Shown here piece after piece: positions 1 through 11,174 of a stretch of DNA of 64,000 nt. Under the pieces are notes generated by a model, which saw nothing but the letters and a program-made list of their open reading frames with translations, did not search any database and was not told the origin of the DNA. The position numbers and the translations under genes are program-made. How positions within the stretch are numbered: the stretch's first letter is position 1; each line of letters opens with the position of its first letter. The DNA comes from Siphonodentalium dalli (lineage: Eukaryota > Mollusca > Scaphopoda > Gadilida > Siphonodentaliidae), in the NCBI GenBank assembly GCA_032622095.1, contig CP136063.1, positions 93,595,980 to 93,659,979 on the forward strand. The letters run 5' to 3'.

Positions 1-425
1 ACACAAGTGTGTGAAAATGATAACGTTATATGCACGTGTTTGTTGCGACGCGATGATAAAACGAGAACCGGAACTATACCTAATAATTCAGTGAAGAAAT
101 TGTCTGTTACGGTTGTCGCCAATGACGTTGTTGACGTAATTGGTTTTTATTCCACACCCATTGACGTGAGGCACATGTATTCAACGGAATCCCAGCCATT
201 GAATACACATTAGTGTATACCTCTAGTGGAATACAAGCCGGAACTATTCTCGTTGACGTTGTCGCCAAGAAAGATGACGTACATTACGTCGATCATCCGC
301 TTCCGGTGATCCCCCCATAATTACTGGTTATTTGTCAGACTTAAATCACAATAAAGGTTGCTATAGTAACAATGAAGGTGACATTCATGGATTGAACTTA
401 TCTGACTGAACGGTGTAGAATAAAT
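1..425. other. Unassigned non-coding stretch
   Basis: I see no recognisable gene. A short plus-strand open frame (7-213) has no motif I know. The stretch has loose internal repetition around words such as GTTGTCGCCAA and CCGGAACTAT, which suggests old repeat debris. Confidence 0.4.
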
Positions 426-581
426 ACAGAACACAACTTGCATCATATTCTCGAATCTTTTATCGAACTCGTTGCGGACGGCGCAAAGTTATATTTCGCT
501 CGAGCTACGCTCTCGCGAAATATATTCTTGCGCCATCCGCAACTCATTCGATAAAAGATTAAGATGCGCGTTGTGTTCTGT
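426..581. repeat. Palindromic foldback element, about 156 bp
   Basis: The two halves are inverted copies. The left end reads ACAGAACACAAC and the right end GTTGTGTTCTGT. Inside, TCGAATCTTTTATCGAA pairs with the CGATAAAAGATT side, GTTGCGGA with TCCGCAAC, and ATATTTCGC with GCGAAATAT around a GC-rich centre near 500-512. This is the size and shape of a MITE or foldback element. It resembles in form, not in sequence, the elements at 19705-19860 and 33472-33618. Confidence 0.75.
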
Positions 582-756
582 CTATGTATAGTTCAAGAAT
601 ACACAATTGTTTCTTGAACGTTTTGAAATTTTCTGAATTTTGATGTATTTCGCACAAATAAGCCAATGGGTGCAGATGGGTGTGCAATAAATGATTGTAT
701 GAAAGCAATTGTGTATACTTCCTTCAAAACGACATTTCCTGATTTTCATGAGAAAG

Positions 757-960
757 TATACACCCCTGGTCAAGTGGTCCTGCTAATGTGCTGTGATGCT
801 GGTGGTCCTGCTGAATTGCTATGATGATGTTATAGGGCAAACTGATGCCGTTACGAAAAAGTACCGTTATTTTTTCTAAAGTTGTCATTTTCACGGTGTT
901 TGGTATACAATGGTGACGCTGATGTTTGAAAAACGATATGAACAGCTATCTTGATAACAA
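757..960 (+). repeat. Dispersed repeat copy (GGTCAAGTGGTCCTGC family)
   Basis: The segment starting CCTGGTCAAGTGGTCCTGC, followed by GCTGTGATGCTGGTGGTCC, recurs at 45246-45340 on the same strand and in reverse near 8660-8745. It is a dispersed repeat of unknown class. Confidence 0.6.
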
Positions 961-993
961 TCGATATGCAACAACTAATAGAACCCTTATTAA

Positions 994-1280
994 AGGTACT
1001 CAATCCGATCAGACGCTACTAAATTACTATTTCTTTGGCTTCGGAGGGTAAAAAATATTTGATTCGAGTCGAGGAACCCCACCCATCAAAGCTCACATTG
1101 ATTAGATATCGATGTTTGAAATATGTTGTTTCTATTGCCTGTGGCCCAATCTTTTCGAGGACCGCGTGCTAAAAACGGACAAATTGCGGTTGTAAGATGG
1201 ATAACTCTAAAATCAAGTGGTTATTATTGTTAATGGTAACAACTTGATTTTAGAGTTATCCATCTTACAACCGCAATTTT
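994..1280 (+). mobile_element. Partial TTAA-AGGTACTCAA MITE
   Basis: TTAA (990-993) is followed by AGGTACTCAATCCGATCAGA, the end shared with the complete copies at 26122-26601 and 58123-58541. The shared stretch continues through TTTGGCTTCGG and TTGATTCGAGTCGAGGAA. The expected right end is missing. The copy runs into a strong hairpin (1181-1279) and then into another repeat. It is non-autonomous, with no coding capacity. Confidence 0.7.
1181..1279. repeat. Near-perfect 37-bp-arm hairpin
   Basis: AAATTGCGGTTGTAAGATGG and the following ATAACTCTAAAATCAAG are repeated in inverse at 1243-1279, leaving a loop of about 25 bp. The arms look essentially identical by eye. It sits at the broken side of the TTAA-AGGT MITE copy. 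Confidence 0.85.
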
Positions 1281-1738
1281 TTTTCTGCAAGTCTTTTTGA
1301 CTGTTTTTGCAATGAGTTTGGCTTAAAACACCTTAGAATATCAATATTAACATAAATGAAAAAATGCCATGATGATCAGACAAACAGTATAGCCTGTAGC
1401 CCATGCTAATGGATTGAATTTTGAAATCCAAGATGGCCGCTGGCAGCCATTTTTTTTGGCCGAATGACCCAAAAATGACATCGTTCCTATTTACATGTCA
1501 ATGTTAACATCCATGACAAATAGTATGCACAGAAATTCATATACAGCTGTTTACAGTAAATTTCCCACCCCCCGCAAATCTCTGTTTTAGTGTTAAAAGA
1601 GGGTTGGTGTCCAAAAATGGTCGGGAAAAAACTGCCGAAAACGGAAACGTGGGGGTGGGTGGTTACCAACAAGGGTCGAAAGGAAAAAATAAGCATACGT
1701 GCCTGAAAATGTTTTCCGACTCCCCCCCCCCCCCCTCC
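1281..1738 (-). mobile_element. Fragment of the CAGGGG-ended element
   Basis: This segment is the reverse complement of much of 17450-17998. Shared landmarks are the CAGACAAACAGTA word, AATCCAAGATGGC, CATATACAGCTGTTTACAGT, GGGTGGGTGGTTACCAACAA and the terminal C-tract (about 1720-1738). Short open frames here on both strands are products of the repeat, not genes. One end appears truncated against the neighbouring hairpin. Confidence 0.7.
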
Positions 1739-3002
1739 CCGGTACATCCATGCGTATCAATAATAGACCCTTCCTATGTACATTAAGTATAGAAACGGTT
1801 AAGAACGGATCTCCAGTTTACTATACATGCAAATCGGTGGCTTCAAGCCTTAACCATTTAATCACGGGAGCTGCCCTGGTGCAGCATTGTAGATCATATA
1901 CCAGCAGGGGGCTGGGGCGGATAAAAAGTGCGATGCACAATGTCCCCGGGTGGTTGGGTGTCCGGATGCCAAACAAGTATTCTCCTAGATCATGCATTTT
2001 TTATTCAAATACAATAATTAACTTTTTTTAGTTTAAAACAGCTTGTATGTGTTCTTGTCTTCTCTGGTGTGTAGAAATGAAGCACTGAAAGTAGTTTTCA
2101 CCCCTTGATATATAGGACTGGTGATAACATTGGTGAAATTCACTGCGGGTAGATATCTCTGTGAACAGAAACATATGCATATGTAATAATTGTCTTTGAT
2201 CAAGATATGTACACCACATATGTTTATTTGCTGCTTATTTCTCCCATAAACTATCAGAGAGTATATGCATGCTTGCAAATATGTCACTATGATGCTTGGT
2301 ATGTTGTTGCTGCGAATGAATGGTGTTGGTTGTGACCTATAGCTCGTCTGATCTGTCAACATGGTTATTTAAAATTTGTGACAATAATGTTAATTTATAT
2401 CACAGGTTTATCACATTGCATATATATGCAGACCGCTACTACCGTACAACAGTAAGGACAAGGGTATAATGTTGCAATAATACGACCAGTTGACAGTTAC
2501 CGATTCATGAGAAAAAAGAGTTGCATTTGTGATTGCACTGCTGTGTGGTGATGTGTTTGGACAAGATCCCTTAACTTAATCACGCAAAAGAAATGGAACA
2601 CCAAAGGTAACCCATTTTCTCGAAATTTGAATCAGTAACTTTCAACATTCGGTGCAATTGTATTGTAAGATTATGCCAGGACAAGATTGTAGTAGCTTAT
2701 ATATTTATAGAAATAATTAGGTTGATCAAAATGGTTAATAATATCAAAAGAACACAAAAGACCAGCCATTTTGTTTCATAGCAGCTATATAGATTGCTTG
2801 TAAATCTTGTTCAGTGGATTAATTAGGAAGTAACAATAATTGCGGTTAATAAAAACAAAAACCTGGTTGGAATAGGAGTTGGACGCCTATAAATGGACCG
2901 AGTTTGGAAATGGATAGGGGTGGGTGTCAAAAATTGCATAAATAAAAAATACACGGAAGAGTGGGTTGGCATCCTAAATTTCGGAAAGCAAAAAAATTCA
3001 AC
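1739..3002. other. Non-coding stretch, no gene seen
   Basis: AT-rich sequence with several short open frames (for example 1699-2031 plus and 2033-2362 minus). They lack recognisable motifs, splice context or biased composition. I see no repeat pair inside the window for most of it. Confidence 0.4.
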
Positions 3003-3108
3003 CTTGTGTATGCACTTTTTATCCGCCCCTTGTGTATGCACTTTTTATCCGCCCCTTGTGTATGCACTTTTTATCCGCCCCCTTGTGTATACACTTTTTA
3101 TCCACCCC
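3003..3108. repeat. 26-bp tandem repeat, four copies
   Basis: Four consecutive copies of a 26-bp unit containing GTGTATGCACTTTTTATCCG. The last is slightly diverged (GTATACAC) and ends in a long C-tract at about 3106-3118. Overlapping open frames here encode repeated peptides and are artefacts. Confidence 0.9.
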
Positions 3109-3314
3109 CCCCCCCCCCTTTATCAACCCCTTGCTTTATTCGGGACGAACTATTGTGTAATAAACATTCGACAATGACTCCCAATAATAGTGACTGCATG
3201 TACATGTATTTGCACGTAACGCTATTTTTGACTTTTTCTTATGCAATTTATTAAGATAACTAATTTTCGCATGGTGATTTGCTATTCTCATAGGAGTTTT
3301 CCATGTCACTTCAA

Positions 3315-3573
3315 CCATTTCTATACTATTATACTCATTGACGAGTAGTTATGTCCCTTATGAAATTTTAACATAGTTCGTTTGTTGAACTTATTATCTG
3401 AACATTTCCAACCAATGAATATGAGTCATTCTTCTCTTGTACTATATTTTTCTATCTGACGCAGTTGTCTGACGTCTGCTTTTATTACATGAGCATCCTT
3501 CCAAATGAATAGTAGACCGTTCCAATGTATACTTTAATAAATAAATGGGAGAATCCATTTAGAATAGAAATGG
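3315..3573. mobile_element. piggyBac-like MITE, CCnTTTCTA family, copy A
   Basis: The left end CCATTTCTATACT follows TCAA (3311-3314). The right end AGAATAGAAATGG precedes TTAA (3574-3577). The interior matches the copy at 24523-24772 in order: CTCATTG-CGAGTAGTT, GAACTTATTATCTGAACATT, CAATGTATA and GAATCCATT. TTAA targets and CCC/CCA-starting ends are typical of piggyBac-superfamily MITEs. The left TTAA has mutated to TCAA. Confidence 0.7.
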
Positions 3574-3577
3574 TTAA

Positions 3578-5690
3578 CACACTCGTGTTGTTTATTTGTT
3601 CACCTCGGTGTCACCTTAACTGCTGCCTGTTGTTGCCAGAAATTACTAATCTGTGTTGTTTCGATCTGTGAGGCCTTAATTGTGTGTTAACCTATAAGAA
3701 CACGCTTTCAATAAAACTCCATCTTCTATCGATGTACACCAGTATATAGCATAATCTGCGTCAGAATTTATTAAGTCTTCGATCCCCTATCCCTAGAATT
3801 GCGAGGATGGGACCATTTCATTCAAGGAAGATCTTCTGATAAACACGACATCAATATTCGCTCAACTGTACTAAATTAGCTATTGTTCTTTTGTCGGAAT
3901 TAAATTAATAATTCTCAAGCCTACTACAATCAAATGTTTAATTGATGCGAAACACTCCGCCGAGGTCCGTACTATATTATCGTTTTATAATGTCACCTGG
4001 TTGGATTGACCAATGAGGACGCCCCATTGGCAGAGGCATATCAGGAGACATCGGGTCTTCATCTTTGTATAGCCCGTCCCATATGGAATCCATATCCCCC
4101 CTCAGGGTTCCCATATGGGGTCGATGTCCGCCATTTTGTTTTTCATGGAACTCTGCCGCCTCGGGTATATTTCGGTGTATTTTGGCGCCAAGAAAAGGGA
4201 TATCTGTCGGAAATCAAGTTCTGTCAATTTAAAGACATAGTACCATATACCAAAACCTGCATGTGATATATTTGAGAAATTCTAAACACTCATAAATTAA
4301 CTATCAAACTCAAGTTTGTTGTCCTGCTTCTGGTGATTAGCCATTGACTCAATGCGTTGACGTTCAGCGCCCATGACGCGTCACTGTGACGTTACATAAG
4401 TTAATAGCCATAGAGAACAAATTTACTTACTGGCAGGTAATGAACTTCGTATAAGTAATTCAAATTCTCACACGGAAAACATGATATGTTGGTGACATGA
4501 TAAAATCGTTACCAGGCTCGTTGTTGTCGGCTACGGTGACATATGACACCGTATCCGGCAACAACTCACCCTGTAACTTATAATACGCCCTGTCACTAAC
4601 TCGTTGCCATATTGGGTCCACCTGGGCTCAATACTATGAACAATTTTATACGTGTAAATAGAAATAGTATTTACAAATTTGTAATATGTGTCAAATATCA
4701 CAGTGGTTTCATGATACAGGGGAAATTGAGCCGCTTTATTTGTACACTAATTTATGAATATACAAACATATTATTAATAGTTTAATAGTTAATTATTATC
4801 GTCTCCCGACCATACCATTTCGGTCTAATAGGGACACGACGACGCGAGGGGTGACAGGTATGGTGTTGGAAGGCTTTGTGGGTGCCCCCAATTTGGTCAA
4901 AATAATTAAGCAGTTGGAAATTTCACACCGATAGGCTGACCCAAAAATTGAACACCACATACAAGCTCACATTGTCCTCGGTGTTTAATTTCACCGAATA
5001 TGTTGTTACTTTTTCAGTTGAGGGGAGGGGTGTCCACATCTAAATTTCATATGCACCCGATATGCTACGTATGTTAGGGATATAAAGTATTGTTATACTT
5101 TAGACTGGGAGAGGGGTGAAACCCCTAAAACGTAGGAAAAAATAACTCACCACTCTGCCCCCATTCACCCTTTACCAGTGTTGTCTGAATACATATAGGT
5201 CAAATTGGGAGGACATGTGGAAATTAAAAGAACTGACACAATTACTATGGGAAAGTTACAACGCGTGCTATTATTTTGTGATTAGTGATATCGCCGATAC
5301 TATGAACAAAATCCAGCAAATTTCACAAAGATCAACTATTAATTATTGTAGATTGCTAACTGGCGACGTGTCCCCTGTGAGTGACTCACATTATATTGAA
5401 TCACGGCAGGCAAAGTTACAAAAGAATTAACCAATCACAAGTTGAGAGGTTGGTCGCTTATCAGAGCTATGCAATCGGTACACGGATTGCTAAGTTGATG
5501 ACCACTTGTCTGCGCAAAGTTAACCAATAAATTGTCGTTTGTAAATTGTGTATGTAAGTACAAATCTTTGTGATATTGAGTACTACGACCAAATTGGTAT
5601 CATTGTCTTCACAAATTTGTGAAAACCAAATATTATTTTGATGGTACAACTTTATATATATTGTGCCCATCATATAATATCAAACTGAAT
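3578..5690. other. Non-coding stretch with one foldback hairpin
   Basis: I see no supported gene. An 86-codon open frame at 4006-4266 has no known motif. A hairpin lies at 4509-4576, where GTTGTTGTCGGCTACGGTG pairs with CACCGTATCCGGCAACAAC and the outer ends are GTTACCAGG and CCCTGTAAC. The remainder is unassigned AT-rich DNA. Confidence 0.45.
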
Positions 5691-5910
5691 CGCCCCTCTT
5701 ATCATAACATATCGAGGCAGGGACGTGGCTCCGTTTTATCAGGGGTGTCCACCACAGGATCGAAGCAGGGACGTGCTAATTTCAGGCTCTCAGTTGTATG
5801 AGGGGTGGTCATTCTATAATTTCAAACTGCTCCGATATCTTATAATATATCGAGACAGGCACGTGGCTATATGGGCCCCGTTTGGTGATGGGGTATCCAT
5901 CCTGTAATTT
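5690..5910. repeat. Imperfect tandem repeats (CAGGGACGTG word)
   Basis: Two to three diverged units carry ATATCGAGGCAGGGACGTGG, GAAGCAGGGACGTGC and ATATCGAGACAGGCACGTGG, each followed by a GGGGTG-containing segment. Old tandem repeat of unknown class. Confidence 0.45.
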
Positions 5911-6179
5911 CAATATGCACCATTTGAACCAAAACAAAATGCCTATAAATTCCACATAGGAATGGAATCATATATCAAGAGGCGAGTATTTTTCTACGCT
6001 GATAACAAAAGTTAGTCAATATGACTAACATAGGATAGTCAGAAGTTATTCCCCAGGATGACTAACTTAGTTTAGTCAACATGACTGAGGCATAACATTA
6101 GTTAAAAATTACTAGGGCGATGTTAGTCATAACGACAAAGAAATGGGGACTCAAAACGACTAATTAGTCAAAATGGCCA

Positions 6180-7030
6180 AGATTGAATCATAACTTTTTT
6201 AGTCACCGGGAAGGCGAAACTGTAAGTTGGTGGAAATTTTGTTCAAATAATTCCAATACTCAGAGAGTATTTGACCACCCCCCCCCCCCCCACCGGTCAC
6301 CACGACCGGTGGGGGGGGGGGTGGTCAAATTTTCAACAGTTGGATATTTCATACCTGCCAAAATATTAGTTGGAAATTTCACACCAACAATAGGTTGAAA
6401 ATGTTCTAGTAGTTTGATTTTCAAGCATGCAATTAATTGGGGGGAATTAATTGTTTTTGGACCAATATTTGCATATTTTCCTATTTTTTGTCAAAATTTT
6501 GGACTGAAATGGTCATCAGTAGGAACTTTTCCAACCTTAGGGGGGTGACAGGATGGAAATTTTCAACAGTTGGAAAGTTGTGTCCTGGTCCCTCCCCTGT
6601 GGCCAGTCAAAAACTGCTAGTTAATTAAAAAAAAAAATATTGTCATACATTTGGTCAACATTGTCATTGGAATTGTCATCAGTTGGAAATTTTCCAACCT
6701 AAGTGGGAGTGTCAGGTTTGAAATTTCCAACTCTAGGAAGGCTTGAGGCTAGTCTAGATGCTAGGATTTTGCGATTTTCTTGTTCAGATCAATTTTTTTT
6801 CGCACACATTGTCCCTCCCACGTGGCCAATACAAAACTGCTAATTAGTTTAACAAAACAATATTCTACTACATTTGGTCAAACTTGTGGACTGAAATGGT
6901 CATCAGTTTGAGAATTTTCCAATCTGAGAGGGGGGGTATGAGGTTTGAAATTTCCAACACTATAGGAAAGCTTCAGTTGACGCCAGTCCAGATGCTAGGA
7001 TTTGCGATTTTCTTTGTAGGCCTATAGTTT
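6180..7030. repeat. Dispersed repeat rich in TTGGAAATTTTCCAAC
   Basis: The words TTGGAAATTTTCCAAC, GAAATTTCCAAC, ATGGTCATCAGTT and GATGCTAGGATTTTGCG recur in diverged units of roughly 230 bp (near 6500, 6680 and 6900). Related sequence in reverse orientation lies at about 52800-53160, with shorter fragments near 23410-23510, 51980-52110 and 56780-56830. Long C and G runs interrupt it. Confidence 0.6.
6271..6327. repeat. C-tract/G-tract hairpin
   Basis: TTGACCAC followed by a run of C and ACCGGTC is mirrored by GACCGGT, a run of G and GTGGTCAA. The loop is about 6 bp. The paired C and G homopolymers make an unusually stable stem. Confidence 0.85.
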
Positions 7031-7679
7031 TAAAAATATTCTCACACCGGGTCGAACAACCATGGTAAGCCCGGTGTGTCCTGGTCTTTTGCCCGTAGCC
7101 GTGTGTATTTGTCTCTAGTTAGACCACTAGATGTTAGGATTTATGCAATTTTTCAGGTTAAAATACTTGAATATTCTCATACCGGCAATATAGAACCATG
7201 GTTTATTAATATATAGAATATTGTGCAAGGGGGGGGGGGTGCAAATGGAATTATGCAAAACGTGTGTCTGGTCTGATTTTGATTCAATGGGGGGGGGGGG
7301 TGCAGTTGGAATTTCCCAAGGTGGACGTCCCTGCCAATACTTGACCAAATTATATATAATCCAGCATCAGAAACCCCGAGTTGAAAGCAGGACAGACTTT
7401 CAATCAATTCTCCAAAACACAGTTTGTGGTATATGTCTGTATAACTGGTTCATTTTCCGACATGTCTGTTGTGTCTATGGAATAAGAACCTTTTATCCAA
7501 ATAAGTTAGCATTTGGTGTGAGAGTGAAGTTCTGGTTTATATGTTAGACCTGTTTGGGGGGCGAGACAAACAACCCAACCCCCTTGTCCCTGCGGGTTTT
7601 ACTTGAGATGGATAGCTCACAATAGCTAAATGCAGTATATATACACGGAGTAGAAATAAATCGGACAAACTTCACTCAC
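7031..7679. other. Non-coding stretch with G-tracts
   Basis: No gene seen. It holds a small hairpin (about 7045-7079, CACACCGGG and CCCGGTGTG) and two G-runs near 7230 and 7291. Short open frames across the G-runs are not credible. Confidence 0.4.
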
Positions 7680-7924
7680 CGTTAACACTCTTGGAGATAT
7701 CGCTGATTATTCTGAGCACATGTAACATGCTGATGTTGGCTATGGACACTCCGTTTATATCAATCACCAATGTTGGTCAGAGACGTTGTGACACATAAGG
7801 ATTGGTGGCGACTCCCCTCCCTATTCCGAACAGTTATAACGTGCCAGGCATCGTGTTCCCAAGCCCCTATCGCCATGTCCCTGTTTATTTCCATTGCTAA
7901 AACATCCCTGCGTATCAGAGATGG
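7680..7924 (-). pseudogene. PDZ-like exon with a frameshift
   Basis: Read on the minus strand, this stretch follows an acceptor-like ATCATGTAG and ends at a donor GGTGAGTG. The first frame gives RRDVLAMEINRDMAIG, then HVITVRNREG, then LTNIGD, and hits TGA. The next frame resumes at once with VIDINGVSIANIS and VLRIISDISKSVN. Joined, the order matches a PDZ domain: the GD-V-I-x-INGV turn, then the second helix. Most PDZ copies have a hydrophobic GLGF-type loop before this, which I cannot place securely. The break sits where GGTGAT and GTGATTGAT overlap, as if one GTGAT had been lost. No neighbouring exon of the same gene was found. It could be a pseudo-exon, an assembly error in a live exon, or (less likely) chance. 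Confidence 0.4.
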
Positions 7925-8203
7925 CTACATGATAGGGTTTAATGGTGTGGAAATCGACAATTTATATTTGAAACCCTATACTCGAAGACCTTCTAAACAC
8001 GTTCCTTACCGTTGTAACTTTCAACAAGCGTTCATGTTATTCGAAAATGATATGTGATTTGGAAATGTTAGTAGTTACGAAGAACACATATACTGGTACC
8101 TCACATCCAAGCTGACATCCCCCTAACATATTTTCTTGTATATGTTCCGACTATCGGAACACCGCGAAAAAGACGAATTAAAAGAATATAACGGTACCTT
8201 TTG

Positions 8204-8648
8204 TTAAAGGTGGATTATCTCTTTGTAAACATGTATTATTTAGTTACCGGTGTATAAAATAATAGATCTGAATCGAATACTCCTGTCCGGAAATGCTTCT
8301 ATCGATTAATATTAATTTTATTTCGAATATTTTCTGGTCTAAAAAAGTGTGGTTGTTTAGCTAACGAACAATAGTGGTTACTGTTAACAATACAACCAAT
8401 CAATCTGGGACATTTGACGTTCGGTACGTAGCCATAGGCACAGCCTAATGCTCTATATCGCTATATGCTATCACCCGAATGGTCTGTTCTAAAAATAGAC
8501 AAATAAAGGGTCCCAATAAAATATTCGAAATAAAATCAATATTAATTGATAGAAGCCTTTCCGGACAGGGGTCTTCAGTTCATGTTTATTATTTTATACC
8601 CACTCAACTATTTCAAATTTGTTATTTCAAGAGATAATCCATCTTTAA
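8204..8648. mobile_element. TTAA-AGGTGGAT inverted-repeat MITE, 437 bp
   Basis: TTAA (8204-8207) AGGTGGATTATCTCTT is matched by AAGAGATAATCCATCT TTAA (8645-8648). The inverted arms continue inward for about 130 bp: TATTATTT, CTGTCCGGAAA, TCTATCGATTAATATT and TATTTCGAATATTTT have partners in the right arm. No coding potential. The ends resemble the other TTAA-AGGT elements in this window. Confidence 0.8.
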
Positions 8649-8659
8649 CAGCGTCAGTT

Positions 8660-8745
8660 TGCTATAACAACATCAGAGCAATTTAGCAGGACCCAACCGC
8701 ATCATAGCACATTAGCATGATCACTTGACCCGGGGTGCACGGGTA
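8660..8745 (-). repeat. Dispersed repeat copy (reverse of the 757-960 family)
   Basis: Reverse complement of the GGTCAAGTGGTCCTGC family: GCAGGACCCAACCGCATCATA and TGATCACTTGACC are visible. Short and degraded. Confidence 0.55.
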
Positions 8746-9597
8746 CAGTCGATTTGGATAGAATTTTCGAAATTTCAACATAGTCTTAGTTGACTGGTAC
8801 ATTATTTCAGTATATAGAAATAGTGTTTGGATAGTAACTTACCGGTTTTATTTACTGAAAGTCCACAATATGTCATTAACATTTCACCTTCAATTGGGAC
8901 GTATTGGTAGGCCCTATGCGTGTGTGATAACAGTTTCTGGAGGCTGCGTAAAGATTATATTAGTTGGGTTCTATCTTCAATGTAGCCGTTATTACGCCAT
9001 ATATTGTGGAACAGACACAACGCAAATGGTTAATTTCGTCGAGAAAGCGCGTCACAGCACATGCGACCCATGTTTCTCGAAGCTTCTTTCCGAAGGGTGC
9101 CGGGTAAGTTTTTTTTACCTCATCGTCCCATGCAATATGCCATAGCTTAATGTCATCTCCACTGAGGTCCATATGAAGTCCCGTGCAGTAACTGACATAT
9201 GACATTTTTTGCAGTTATGAAATGTTTTTAATTTAAACTGTTGTACACGTCAAATACGGGCACAAAAGGCGTTTATTAAAAAAAATCGTAAAAACAATGT
9301 GGTTCTTTTTTTTAAATTTTTTTTTTTTTTGCCTCTCGGACAACCCACCCCGGCATACCTCTCGGGAAATGTTTTATACCCCCCCCCCCCCCGATTGACC
9401 GTCAGCATTACTGTACGTGTATTTTCAAATACTACATATATATCGTTATCAAATAAAACTTTATATCTTTGTAATTGTGCGGGTGGGAGGGCAATACAAT
9501 TCCACATGGTTTTGAAGCTGATTGTAGAGTGACCAAAAATATGCCAATCATGTATCAAAACATGTCTGATTACATGCTATATGCATGCCAATCTACC
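8746..9597. other. Unassigned stretch with one possible exon
   Basis: An open frame on the plus strand covers 8870-9145. Within it, 8986-9103 is bounded by a good acceptor (TCTTCAATGTAG) and donor (GGTAAGTT) and would encode MVNFVEKARHSTCDPCFSK. The opposite strand is also open. I recognise no domain on either strand, so neither is called as a gene. A T-tract and a 16-bp C-tract follow near 9310-9395. Confidence 0.3.
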
Positions 9598-9837
9598 TTA
9601 ACCCTTTGAGTGCCAGGTCGATTTTTGTATCAACCCATATACCCTGTGCCAATGCATTCTCTTATATATGCGAGTCGACCATAGGTCGCCTCGCATATAT
9701 AAGAGAATGCATTGGCCTAACAATTTTATTTTATTTTAATTTTTTACAATTTTAATAATTTATTCTTATATTCTTTAACAGACTTATTTTTTAGGTTTAG
9801 GGCCTATGAGATCGGCCCCTGGCACTCAGCGGGTTAA
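9598..9837. mobile_element. piggyBac-type MITE carrying the hairpin module
   Basis: TTAA (9598-9601) followed by CCCTTTGAGTGCCAGG is matched by CCTGGCACTCAGCGGG followed by TTAA (9834-9837). A TTAA target duplication with CCC-starting inverted ends is the hallmark of the piggyBac superfamily. The 232-bp interior is mostly a near-perfect hairpin (9649-9717) plus its AT-rich tail. The same hairpin and tail occur in the foldback elements at 11175-11635 and 35142-35587. No transposase. Confidence 0.85.
9649..9717. repeat. Hairpin module (GCCAATGCATTCTC stem), solo copy
   Basis: GCCAATGCATTCTCTTATAT continuing ATGCGAGTCGACC folds on ATA and GGTCGCCTCGCATATATAAG continuing AGAATGCATTGGC. The stem is about 33 bp with a single mismatched pair and a 3-nt loop. 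Five copies of this module are in the window. Confidence 0.9.
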
Positions 9838-10283
9838 CTCAATCTATTGATTGCCTTCTGACACAACTTCCGCTGTACTTCACTGTACACCAATCTTACA
9901 TGTTTTCGGACATTCGATACACTCTCTGCCTACCAACATGAATTCTTCATTGTACTTCAATTAGTATATTTCACTATGTCACAGTAATTATAACGGTCAA
10001 TGGTCAACAAACTGCACCACAATAAGGTAGCAAACCTGTGACATCGCTGCTGTAACATCGGCCATTCGTGTAACTTCGTCGAAGGTTGATTAAGTCTCTT
10101 GCTTGTCTAAAGCATTTTTCTAAGCTTTTTCTATATAAGGAACCAATTTTTCGAGAATTCTGAAAGTTTCGATTGATATCGTGATGTATACTTCTCGCAG
10201 TGCAATAGTATATCTATATTCCAACTCTTTGAGGAAAACATTACAGAAAAATGTATTGGTTTGACTTTAGACTGATGTATATT
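9838..10283. other. Unassigned non-coding stretch
   Basis: AT-rich sequence with no open frame of note, no repeat partner found in the window and no recognised RNA gene. Confidence 0.4.
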
Positions 10284-10500
10284 TGTTAACTAGCGCCACA
10301 GTGTAATAGTGATATAATCGACTATGTGTGAGTGGGAGCGATTGGGAAATGTCTCCGTTAAGTGTGACCAGGTTTTGTCTTGTCTGGGTTGTGGTTTGAG
10401 AAGCACGTGTTCTAATTGAATAAACTTAATTCCCTCGAAGGTTTGTCGTGTGTGTTGAATCCAAATAAGTTGTTCCTTCCTACCTAACTGGCGTAGAAGC
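10284..10500 (+). mobile_element. Possible solo LTR
   Basis: The segment begins TGTTAACTAGCGCCACAG, the style of gypsy-type LTR starts. It contains an AATAAA-type signal (GAATAAACTTAATTCCC, about 10417) and is followed by a primer-site-like CTGGCGTAGAAGCC. I see no second LTR, no gag or pol, and no clear target duplication, so this is tentative. The 71-codon minus-strand frame covering it has no known domain. Confidence 0.3.
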
Positions 10501-10854
10501 CACACTCAGTCTGTATAGTATTTATGCTTTAACTCGTTGCACCCGAACAAACATAACTGATTTATAGAATAACAACTACGAATTGCAACGAAGTTTTAAT
10601 CTGAAAAAAAAAACAGGTAAGCGTATATAGCTTCATTGTGCATATCATGCAGCATATACAATGGTCAATAACTATAATTCATGTACAATACAAAATGCAT
10701 AGTTATATAACATGAATATCATTATATCACGTATTTCATCATGCTTACACTCGGATATACATGAATATCAATCCCAACTAAAAATGTATTGCCATTCAGA
10801 CAAATCTCTCGCTTTCAAATTGTATTACATGCACACATTTTCTGCGTCATGATG

Positions 10855-11064
10855 GTTGGGAGGGCACACACTTTCGAAGCTGAACGTAGAATGGTCGCTA
10901 AATCTACCGTCTCTATCCACAATAACTTAGCAGTCCGCGCACAGTCCATTCAACAGATACAAATGTTTCTCACGCTTAATCGTCCTCTACCAATCACCCA
11001 ACTGTCCCATGAATACCTGACACAGATCCAGCAACTTATGTTAAATCCTTCTCTACCGAAATAA
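10855..11064 (+). CDS. Possible 3'-terminal coding exon, unidentified
   Basis: An open frame runs through AEINH-like, charged then hydrophobic sequence and ends at TAA. Visible pieces are AERRMVAKSTVSIHNNLAVR and HEYLTQIQQLMLNPSLPK. A pyrimidine-rich stretch ending in AG precedes it (near 10840-10860), and an AATAAA signal follows within about 25 bp of the stop. The composition looks protein-like and is amphipathic at the C-terminus. I do not recognise the family and found no upstream exon of the same gene, so it could equally be a chance frame. Confidence 0.22.
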   Translation, partial: VGRAHTFEAERRMVAKSTVSIHNNLAVRAQSIQQIQMFLTLNRPLPITQLSHEYLTQIQQLMLNPSLPK

Positions 11065-11174
11065 ATTATTCAATGAACTTCAATAAAATAATAATCATCG
11101 TCATGTCTATATTATGATTTCCCCCAATTCAGATTTCTTTTATAAATAGCTGTGCATGACTACAATCGCCAGAA

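Noticed and set aside
1487-1786. Overlapping frames on both strands with glycine or proline runs
   Set aside because: They cross the C-tract of the CAGGGG-ended element; the same peptides arise at 17431-17688 from the other copy.
4006-4266. 86-codon plus-strand frame
   Set aside because: No domain, no splice or polyadenylation context, and a non-coding-looking composition.
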